Assembly (NCBI GenBank): GCA_964036195.1
Contig: OZ038459.1
Coordinates: 1,113,206-1,177,205, forward strand
Origin: Sphaerolaimus hirsutus
Lineage: Eukaryota; Nematoda; Chromadorea; Monhysterida; Sphaerolaimidae
DNA: 64,000 nt
Reading direction: 5' to 3'
Shown: in pieces, positions 56,101 through 64,000 of the stretch
Layout: every line of letters begins with the position of its first letter
Position numbering within the stretch: the first letter of the stretch is position 1
Notes under the pieces: model-generated
The model's input: the letters and a program-made list of their open reading frames with translations, nothing else
Database searches by the model: none
Told to the model about the DNA's origin: nothing
Made by a program: the position numbers and the translations under genes

Positions 56101-59100
56101 GTCACAGGGTACATCCTTACTAGATTTCTACGTGTGTACATAGTGTTCAAAGGGGTATTTCGAAGAAGTGGGAGGGAGGGGGGGGGGTAAATACGAAAGG
56201 GGTCAATTTGAGAGTATACTGTAACATTTACCCCCCCCCCCCCACACAGACCTGCTGGGCCTGCCCGAGTTCCGTCCTGGTGCGATGGAGAACTGGGGGC
56301 TGGTGATATTCAGACACGCGCAGATGGCCTACAACGTGCACATGGACACGAGCGAGCACATGGCGCAGAGCGTCGTCGAGACCATCGTGCACGAGCTCGC
56401 GCATCAGGTGCTTTTTGGTGATGGTTTTTGGTTCTGGGGTGGGAACGGCCTGGTGTGGTGCCAATTCCGCGAGATTTGACGTGAAGAGTGAAGTGAAGTG
56501 AAAAGTGATGTGAAGTGATAAGTGAAGTGATATAGTTTTTGAATAGGGTAACATTTTCAATTCCAAGTTCCGACGCAAGCGAAAAATGAACACGTTTCTC
56601 ACTAAATCATCATAACCGTGATCGGAAACAATGCTTTTTAAGTCTGAATTCATCCTTTACGTTTCTTATTATTTTTTTTCATATCACTTCGCGTTTCAGT
56701 TCATGTTTTGCGGAATTGGCCCCTGGTCGGGAGGGGTTTGAGGGTGCAGTGGCGCCTTAGATTGATATTCACAGAGATGTGCTTATATTCTACCTATGCC
56801 ACAATTTTATGACACAGAAAAATTTTCCTGGAAATACCCCCCGGGGGTGATTGTTTCATAGTGCTCCCGAGGGGGGGGGGTATTTCGAGGGGGGGGTATT
56901 TCGAGGGGGGGGTATTATTTCCCAAGAAATTTTTTGAAATCCTAGTACAAAATCGTTGTTTGTGATGTGCGCTGGGGTAGAAAAATGCATCAATAACTGA
57001 CATGTATAGACTCCTGTAGACTAATATTAGTACGTAGATGATATAAACATTGTTCTAACGTGATTCCGACATTGTTTTAACGTGTGTTCTGCACTACGCA
57101 GAACACATACTGCAGTATTTGTCATGTACGTTCTCTTTACACTCAATCTGGGGAGGGGGTATTTCGAGGGGGGTGATTGTTTCATAGTGGTCTCGAAAGG
57201 GGGGGGGGGTCAAACGAGGGGGGGTATTTTGAGGAAATACGGTATGTGTCTAGCGATCTCTCTCCCTTTTTCCTTCTAAAGCTTGAAAAACACCATATAT
57301 TGAACCCCTACGACCCCCCCTCCAAAAACGAGAACTATACACATGATTAGTCATGGAATTGCGCCATTTGAGGTCACCAAAGTATTTTCGCCCCATCATG
57401 GCGCCCTTCTACTACTTTTGCTACTTGTGCACCGGGTTTACTTGTGCACCGACGCACCCCCGTTTCAAGCCCTGTAAAGTGTAAAGTAAAGTGTCAAATG
57501 TCATGTAAAATGTCAATAAAAACAAAAAAAGACGATATTTATTACTGGACTTTGCATGAATGATAACAATTGCATGACAATTGACAAGTTTGTATGACAT
57601 TTGTCATGACACCTGGCACTTCACCCTGTACACTTTACAGGCCTTTAAACTGGCATCTGGTGATTGTTTTCAGTTTTATCCATCGAAAATGATTGAAAAT
57701 CGCAGTGGTTCGGCGATTTGGTCACCGCGCGCTGGTGGAACGATCTGTTTCTGCACGAATCTTTTGCAACTTACTGGGAGACCGTCGCATCATTTGGCAT
57801 CTTTCCAGATCAGGGAAACATGCTGGTTGGAATAGGGTTTTGAATTTTTTATTGATAGGTATACCTTCCTGAATGCACACTTTAAAGCAAAATCTACCGT
57901 ATACCACTAGAATAACGAATATTTCCTTTATTATACTGCTTTTACTATCGGCGAGTTTGGTGCACTAATTATAACTTGCCTTTGGTAACGAAATCTTTAC
58001 TGTGATTCTCTAAAATTCTTTAACTGTAAAGCATGCAGTCTGATCAATATAGGTAAATTTTGTCACAGTTCAAGTGTGAAAATACTTGTCAAATTAAAGT
58101 TTTTATCGGATGTTTTACGCTGATCTGATCGGACGCTGTACAAAGACTTCATAATTACCGTATTTCCTCGAAATACCCCCCCCTCGAAATACCCCCCCTC
58201 AAAATGAACACTATGAACTTATAAACCCCCCCCCTCGAAATACCCGCCCCCCCAAATTTAGTGTATAGTGTTGCATTTTCAACGTCTGCGTACGTTTCAG
58301 ACGACAATTTAGTACTTGGTTTTCAAAAAAATTCTGGCGAAATAATAACCCCCCCCCTCGAAATACCCCCTTCGTTTAACCCCCCTCAAAATTCTCACAC
58401 TGAAAAAATTAACCCCCCGGGGGTATTTCGAGGAAATACGGTAAATGATGTGACTATTGAGTAATAGCAGTGCGAGGTGATCGGAAAATCTATTTTTCTA
58501 AATTCGAATAGGATATGGTAGATTTTAGTTCAAAGTGTACACTCAGTAGTGATGGTAAAGGCACCGGTAAAATTGCACCGGCACCGAACTAGCACCGGTG
58601 CTGGTGCCCTTCGGTGCCTGGCAGCCTTTCCATCATTAGCAGCCAGTGAACTTTACCACTATTTTCACTAAACAAGGTGTAGAATCATCTGTGGTTTTCT
58701 CTAAAATTCAAACTTAAAAGGTCACTTAACTTTCGCAGGATGTTTCATCCCCACTGACTTACTTGGAGAAAGGTTTAAAATTCGATGGAGAAAGGCGTTT
58801 ATCCCATCCAGTTATTGATCCCCTGGGCCCGTACTTTGATGCAATTACATATAAAAAGGTTTTTGAAGTGTTTTATGCACTTTTATTAAGTCACTTCACT
58901 CCGATCGTTTTCTATCCGTGCTTCTAAATTGTTACAGGGTGGTTCATTACTGCGCATGATAAATCATACATTGTCTGAGCCATTGTTCCGGGAGTCCCTC
59001 CGCGTGAGTATTTTTATTGAGTAATTGATTTATTATCTGTTATGCGCCTGTACAAGCTTTGTGCAAATAGCAAATTGTGTGCTTAAGCAAATCGAAACAG

Positions 59101-61505
59101 TTGAGTTGCCGATATTTTTGTATTATACTATTTTAAGCGCACCTACAATTGATTATATGCAGTTGCATCCGTGTAAATGTACAAAAAGTGTGCAAAAACC
59201 ATTGTTCTTTCAAATGTCAATGTTAAGGCTTTGTAGCATCAACAATTTTATTCAATATTTTACAAAAGTGACATGGGTTGTTGTTGGCCTGCTGCCAGTG
59301 TGAACTGCACATTCATCGATAGATAACTTAGATAGATAGCAAAATTTCAATATTCTGCAAATGTACAGCGCTACCTGAAAAGGCAAAAGTTCCGCAATGC
59401 TGGCCATGAAGATCTGTTCGATGCATTCACTGAGGTGTGTGGGTTTCAATGGGAGTCGCTTTTGGGATTGACATTTAATTTTTATATAAGATACTTGTGT
59501 TGTATATTCCGGTTACTTTACACCCTGCACGCGTGGTTCCCGCTGGAAGTGTGCCAACGATGGTTAACGCGTCCGAGTTTCATAAAAAGATGACAAAATT
59601 GATTGTTGTTATAATGTTATTCATTAACACATTCACATCGATGAATTTTTTTACGGAAATCGTATGATTTAAAAATCATTGGCACGCTTCCAACACGAGA
59701 CATAAATCAGTGCGAGGGCCACGCGCGAGTATCACGTACGCCGAGTATACTGGTCCTGTACTGTGTGAAACTTCATGCAAAATATCAGACCAAAATGTCA
59801 AATATACCATCTAACTTTTACACCACACTTGACAAAAAATCTGACATTTTACATGACCTTCTTGCAGGATGGGCCCAAGTCCCTAAGTGGTTAAAACATC
59901 TCACGTTTTATGTGCAAACACTCCATGGAAAACCGGTAGCCTCAGAGTGCCATGTTTTTCTGGCCCCAGAAATGTGCAATTTGATTTTATCGGATTCGGG
60001 TCCATGTCTCAAAAAGCAACTGCAATTTTTACAATTCAAAAATTCAACATTCACAATTAAGCCGGAATTACAGCTCAGCGGCGTTTGACGTGAAATGATG
60101 ACGTCGTAAAATTGATTACATCAAAATAGACATAGGTACAGCATTGAAACTTCAGAATTTGATAGTTCTAGTAATTGTGTGTAATGTCCTAAAAAAATTA
60201 AGAAAATAATTATTATTTAATAAGTTATTAATTTTACGTCAAAATTTACACATTCTACGTCAACATTTCACGTCAAACATTTTACGTCACCAAAAAATTT
60301 TGACGTTAAATTAATAACTACTTAAATAATGATTATTTGATAAAAATTTTTTGGGACATTATACACAATTACTAGAACTATCTAATTCTGAAATTTCAAT
60401 GCTGTACCTTTGTCTATTTTGATGTAATCAATTTTACGACATCATCATTTCACGTCAAACGCCGCTGAGCTGTAATTCCGGCTTAAAGCGGGAATTAGAG
60501 CTCAGCGTCGATTCGACGTGAAATGATGACGTGAAATGATAAAAATTGAATTTTTCAATTCGCTCTAGTTGTGGCTGATAACACTCAGTATTGGACACGA
60601 TTAAGGTATTGATTCATATATTATCCTTAGAAAATTGTAGACCCGTAGCATGATCCACACTCGTGCAATTAATTTCACGACAACATTTCACGTCATCATT
60701 TCACGTCGAGTCGACGCTGAGCTCTAATTCCGGCCTAACAGGTGGCTGCGGAAAACAACATAATCGACTGGTGCGGCAGACCGCTGAACTTCACTACATT
60801 TTTGATGCCCTGGTTCAGACAGCAGGGATTTCCGACGATCGTTGTGCGCAAAAATGAGCATGGAATTCGGGAGGTTGGTGAGGGATGAATGGAAAATACC
60901 GTATTACCTCGAAATACCCCCAGGGGGTTTATTATTTTGCCAGCAAAATTTGAGGGGGGGGATAATTCGAGGGGGGTTTATTCGAGGGGGGGTCTATTAT
61001 TTCACCAGAAATTTTTGGAAATTCCCCATACGCAGACGTAGAAAAATCGAACAATTATGTAGATGTATATGTGTTAATAGGCATATATAACTGTATATAC
61101 ACATAAACCCTTCCCTAACGTCACTTAGCCATCACTTTTAACATGTGTTCTGCATTGTACAGATCACAAACTACGGTATTTGTCATGTACGTTCTCTTTA
61201 TACTCAATTTTAGGGCATAAAAATGCATGATTTGAGCTGTAAACTACCATAACTTCTTTGCAATTTGTAAAATTTATCAAGATGCATTACTGACATCTAG
61301 TGCAAAAGTTATCACACCAAAAATGTCAAATCACCTAATCATAATTCTGAGTGCAAACCATTTTAGGTATACCAACGTGCCTACCAGAATTTCACTGAAC
61401 TGAATTTGCCAGAAACGCCATATGGCTACCAATGGCCTATCCCAGATTGGTCACAGCACATAAAGGACAAATTCCCTGCCAGACTTACATGGTTGGTTCC
61501 TGAGG
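50117..61505 (+). CDS. Secreted M1 zinc aminopeptidase (aminopeptidase N-like), 14 exons, 3' incomplete
   Basis: Exons: 50117-50277, 50347-50413, 51118-51243, 53586-53752, 54724-54885, 55190-55307, 55815-55935, 56250-56407, 57706-57825, 58739-58858, 58938-59003, 59369-59434, 60742-60873, 61367-61505. All borders are GT-AG and all phases agree, giving about 574 codons. The N terminus ([19 protein letters not shown]) is a signal peptide. Exons 2-6 form the beta-sandwich domain ([14 protein letters not shown]). The catalytic domain carries the exopeptidase motif GAMEN (318-322) and the zinc site HELAH (355-359) with E378 as third ligand. Y438 fits the catalytic tyrosine. The usual NEGFA around E378 is HESFA here. 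M1 enzymes remove N-terminal residues from peptides. Typical members exceed 850 residues, so the C-terminal helical domain and any membrane anchor lie beyond the window. Introns carry many MITEs. Confidence 0.93.
51330..51570. mobile_element. hAT-like element, GGCGCC family, in aminopeptidase intron 3
   Basis: It runs from GGCGATGTAAAAAGCGCC to GCGCCTTTACATCACTA and consists of GCGCCATGGCGCTTTT words throughout. No clear octamer match. Confidence 0.65.
51668..51848. mobile_element. CAGTCCC-family MITE in intron 3
   Basis: The ends CCAGGGAGCAGTCCCGCACC and GGTGTGGGACTGTTACCAGG are inverted; AAAATGTCA-type words lie inside. Confidence 0.75.
51905..52279. mobile_element. CCGTATTT-type MITE in intron 3
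   Basis: The left end ATATATCCTCGATTAAGTCC and right end TTATTTGAGGATATACGG enclose C-rich tracts and a unique core. Confidence 0.6.
52400..53534. mobile_element. hAT-like non-autonomous element, CTCGGTTCCGGTTC family (complete), in intron 3
   Basis: The ends are TAGGGTTGGGAA and TTCCCCAACCCTA. Identical octamers GCCCTCAG lie at 52392-52399 and 53535-53542. Both subterminal regions are long runs of TTCGGTTCCGGTTCTCGG, and the core (about 52680-53340) contains fragments of a GGCGCC element. It ends 51 bases before exon 4. Confidence 0.88.
54180..54604. mobile_element. CAGTCCC-family MITE, long copy in intron 4
   Basis: The ends are CTGGGGGCACTCCCAGACCC and GGTCTGGAAGTGGCACCTGG. Several AAAGTGTCATGT units face ACATGACACTTTACAGGGTC units around an AT-rich hairpin (54340-54450). 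Confidence 0.7.
56250..56407 (+). CDS. Exon 8 of the M1 aminopeptidase: GAMEN and HEXXH motifs
   Basis: The exon follows a C-rich tract and CACACAG. It encodes [14 protein letters not shown] and ends exactly at [10 protein letters not shown] before a GTGCTT donor, so the zinc site is split from its third ligand by the next intron. It is much richer in GC than neighbouring exons. Confidence 0.95.
56822..57241. mobile_element. CCGTATTT-type MITE in intron 8
   Basis: The left part TTTTCCTGGAAATACCCC and right end TTTTGAGGAAATACGG before TA; long G tracts. It shares a unique core (ACGTGTGTTCTGCA) with the copies at 24672, 33301 and 60899. Confidence 0.65.
57464..57660. mobile_element. CAGTCCC-family MITE in intron 8
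   Basis: AAGCCCTGTAAAGTG faces CACTTTACAGGCCTTTAAACTGGCATCTGG. It ends about 45 bases before exon 9. Confidence 0.6.
57706..57825 (+). CDS. Exon 9 of the M1 aminopeptidase: third zinc ligand
   Basis: It begins [19 protein letters not shown]. The Glu is 19 residues after the second His of HELAH, the canonical HEXXH-X18-E spacing. Confidence 0.95.
58158..58441. mobile_element. TA-duplicating CCGTATTT MITE in intron 9
   Basis: The ends are CCGTATTTCCTCGAAATA and TATTTCGAGGAAATACGG, with TA at 58156-58157 and 58442-58443. Confidence 0.83.
58547..58638. mobile_element. hAT-like element, GGTGCC family, 92 bp, in intron 9
   Basis: The ends are TAGTGATGG and CCATCATTA. The flanking octamers ACACTCAG and GCAGCCAG agree at 5 of 8. 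The interior is GGCACCGG and CCGGTGCC words. Confidence 0.68.
59514..59752. mobile_element. MITE of the TTGGCACGCTTCCA family (copy 3), in intron 12
   Basis: It starts CTTTACACCCTGCACGCGTG and ends ACGTACGCCGAGTATAC, with the paired internal AAGTGTGCCAACG and TTGGCACGCTTCCA. Confidence 0.7.
60057..60486. mobile_element. TTAA-flanked palindromic MITE (copy 2), in intron 12
   Basis: TTAA at 60057-60060 and 60483-60486. The arms start GCCGGAATTACAGCTCAGCG and are complementary along almost the whole element. It is a subfamily distinct from copy 1 (ACAGCTCAGCGGCG versus AGAGCTCAGCGTCG). Confidence 0.82.
60483..60738. mobile_element. TTAA-type palindromic MITE (copy 3), abutting exon 13
   Basis: It starts at the TTAA that ends copy 2 and runs to GAGCTCTAATTCCGGCCTAA (60738), with the right TTAA changed to CTAA. 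Its core matches copy 1. The next three bases are the splice acceptor CAG of exon 13 (60742). Confidence 0.78.
60899..61215. mobile_element. CCGTATTT-type MITE in intron 13, right end eroded
   Basis: TA then CCGTATTACCTCGAAATACC at the left; the shared core ACATGTGTTCTGCATTG; the right terminal repeat is missing. Confidence 0.6.
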
Positions 61506-62700
61506 GTAAGTGGTGCATTTTTGCATTTTTACATGCTTTGAGAAAATTGTCCACATGTAAATTGCTTTATGTATTTCACCCGAGTTAGCATTTTTCTGAT
61601 CATGTGCAGTTAGCGTTGAAAAAATCTCTGCGAGATTTATGTTTGAAAATGTCAGAAAATGTCCGAAAATATAATATTTTCTGAGATTTATATTGTTCCA
61701 CGATTTTCCAGAGAGATTTAATTAAGTTTGATTCCTGAGAGATTTTCTGAGATTATTTTTACTGTATTTCCTCGAAATACCCCCTGGGGGTTTATTTTTT
61801 CAGAGTGAGTTTTTTGAGGGGGGTTAAACGAGGGGGGGGGGTATTTCGAGGGGGGTTTATTATTTCGCCAGAATTTTTTTAAATACCAGTACTTGTTGTC
61901 TGTAACATACACAGACGTCGAAAAATGCAACAAAAACCGCCATCTGTAAGACTCTATAGACTTATAAACACCTTCCCGGACAAGTTCACCACTAGTGATG
62001 TTAAAGGCACCGGGAAAAATGGCACCGCACCGCACCGGCACCTATGCCAACGCATGAAAAGGGCACCTGGCACCCTGGGGCACCGGCCAGAAAATGGCAC
62101 CACACCGCACCGGCACCGGTGCCTTTTGGAAAAAATGGCACCGGCACCGAAGGGCACCGGCGGGTTGCCGGTGCTAGCACCGAAAGACACCGCACCGGGC
62201 TAGTATTTCTGAAGTAAATATCGGGCCGTTTCTCAGTGGTCTCATTTTTGGAAGTGCATATTTCCATGAATTTTCAACCGATTTTGATGGTTGAGCACTT
62301 AAAATTATCACAATGATGTGGCAATCACTTTTATGAAGCAATTACAATTATTACAAATGAAAGATAAAATATTTAATTCACTGCAATGTCCATAGCCACT
62401 ATTGTCTACTGATCGGAGTCGTTGCTGTACAGAGAATGGAACTATCTCTGTCATAAACTGACAACAAATTTTGAACAAACAAGTAAGATGAATATAAAAT
62501 ATAAAAATGATTTAAAATTCAACAAAATTTTAGATTCGCTCATCAGATCACATATCAGGTATAATGGATTTCACAGTAGGTATATTTATATGATGGGAGG
62601 TTTACAAAATAGGCAAAAACGGTTGGGTTAATATATCGCTGTTTTTTGAAATATGAATAAGCACATACTATGGACAAAATTGTACAGCACATGAAGCATT
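61506..62700. other. Presumed aminopeptidase intron 14: transposon relics
   Basis: Contains a CCGTATTT-type left half (from about 61762) and a GGTGCC-family hAT-like element (about 61993-62205, starting TAGTGATGTTAAAGGCACC). No further aminopeptidase exon is visible, so coding presumably resumes beyond the window. Confidence 0.5.
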
Positions 62701-62932
62701 GGCCGGTGCCTTTCCCGGTGCCTTTTACTTTGGCCCTGGTGCTGGCACCTTTGGCACCGGCAAAAAAATGGCACCGCACCGCACCGGCACTGGTGCTATT
62801 CTGAAAAAAATGGCAATGGCACCGGCATGGCACCCCTGAAGATTGCAATGGCACCGCACCAGCACCGGTGCTGGTGCCCTTCGGTGCCCAGCACCGGGGC
62901 ACCGGTGCCCCGGTGCCTTTACATCACTATTC
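62700..62932. mobile_element. hAT-like element, GGTGCC family
   Basis: It consists of GGTGCCTTT and GGCACCGG words and ends GTGCCTTTACATCACTA. The left end is eroded. Confidence 0.6.
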
Positions 62933-64000
62933 ACCACCCATTTTTTTTTTCACTTCAAATGCAATAGCTCTGTCCATGGGGGTGTTCTAAAGCTGAAACT
63001 TTGTATATATAAAGTTGTAAGACCCCTCTACTCTCCAACAATGGGGCAGGTGCGGAGACTCACTACAGGGTGGGTCACCCTATATACAACATTTTTTTTG
63101 GCATTTTTGGTGTCCTAATCAAGTTCACCACCCACTTGATTGGCTACACTACGAGGGCCATATCTCCAGCTGTGAGGGTGGTATAAAGCTGAAATTTGGA
63201 GGATGTCTTGCCACCAACCCCCCTCACAATACACCAATGGGGTGGCTGCCGACGACCCACTAAAGCATGGGTCACTGCATATAAAGTTGACCATTTTCTA
63301 AAAACAGCCCAAGTGTGCTGACCGTGGCAAAATGGATGGATAAAGAAATACAGAGAATTGATAATTTGGCTCATATTCGCACATTTACTTATTTGCACTA
63401 TTTTACTTTTCATGCACTATATTTATTTACCACGCAAAATAAATTTTCTGCACTATATTATTTATCCACGGAGAATATTTAATTAGGAAAGTGTTTTATG
63501 AGTAATCGATATGTTTATGTGGAATATTTAGGTTTAAAAGTCAAATAAGTTATTATTAGGTGTATTAATATGAAATTAGGCTCATTCAACTCGCCGTAAT
63601 TTTCTGATCATTATTATATATACATTTATATAGTTTACTTGCAAGTTGACAAACTCAAATCTTGTAATTATATTATGTGCTACGTATTTACTTTGGCCAG
63701 CGTCCTAATAGAGAATTAGCGCCCTGCGCGCAACTAGCATTTACTGTGCGTATGTATCAAAGCCCTTCGCGTAGGTATAATTATATTAACTCTGCTCACT
63801 ATTTTTATTTATATTTACTTAACATTCACGGAAATACCCTGCTCAAATTATACCTAAGAATGTATTATAAACCCTGCTCAATTAACATACCCATTTACCT
63901 CGAATAAGTCCCAATTTGTCAATTATGAAATATACGTTTCCAGGAAGTAATTATTATTATAGTTGTATTAAATACCCTGCTCTATTTACATCATTAGGAA
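62933..64000. other. No gene seen
   Basis: 62933-63260 is a diverged single arm of the 47772 foldback family (CTACAGGGTGGGTCACCC is shared). The rest is AT-rich, with repeated TACCCTGCTC words at 63836-63985 and a CCGTATTT-like start (TTACCTCGAATAAGTCC) at about 63896. Confidence 0.45.

Noticed and set aside
59765..60088. 107-codon ORF between aminopeptidase exons 12 and 13
   Set aside because: It lies within an intron, runs into a TTAA MITE at its 3' end, and the aminopeptidase frame joins correctly without it.

Overview
The window is animal (metazoan) nuclear DNA. It has GT-AG introns, a spliced M1 aminopeptidase gene, a BEL/Pao LTR retroelement with an env-like domain, and a very dense load of short non-autonomous DNA transposons. 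There are no operons, bacterial genes, rRNA or convincing tRNA genes. A marine invertebrate is plausible from the mix of families, but I cannot name the phylum. Two runs of 200 N (14310-14509 and 43801-44000) mark assembly gaps.

Layout. 1-6932: the 3' part of a BEL/Pao element whose Pol and env-like regions form one uninterrupted reading frame, followed by a 3' LTR-like sequence. 7-20 kb: nested and dispersed mobile elements, a large palindrome beside the first gap, and a decayed second BEL/Pao gag fragment near 16.3-17.7 kb. 20.5-21.7 kb: a 187-codon ORF and an opposing weak ORF, driven from a shared spacer with two divergent TATA boxes and a 31-bp tandem repeat. 22-30 kb: minisatellites and nested hAT-like elements. 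30.5-35.1 kb: an inverted duplication of about 1.7-1.9 kb arms, with occupied and empty transposon sites in opposite arms. 35-38.4 kb: no recognised gene.

38.5-42.4 kb holds six phase-compatible exons of a Ser/Tyr/Gly/Arg-rich protein. Coiled-coil-like exons at 44.2-44.7 kb and 47.1-47.5 kb are probably the same gene, perhaps intermediate-filament-like (a basic Ser/Tyr head followed by a rod). One of its introns (39815-39998) is a single MITE whose terminal repeats supply both splice sites, which is an introner-like element. 50.1-61.5 kb holds 14 exons of a secreted M1 zinc aminopeptidase that runs off the right edge before its C-terminal domain; its introns are full of transposons.

The strongest unexplained pattern is a set of hAT-like non-autonomous elements. 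Their interiors are built from one short word reiterated in both orientations, with a different word in each family. Six copies have exact 8-bp target-site duplications (26449, 9017, 32232, 10145, 52400, 17992), as do two more at 28056 and 45080; others are near-exact. A second superfamily ends in CCGTATTT and duplicates TA. A third is palindromic and flanked by TTAA.
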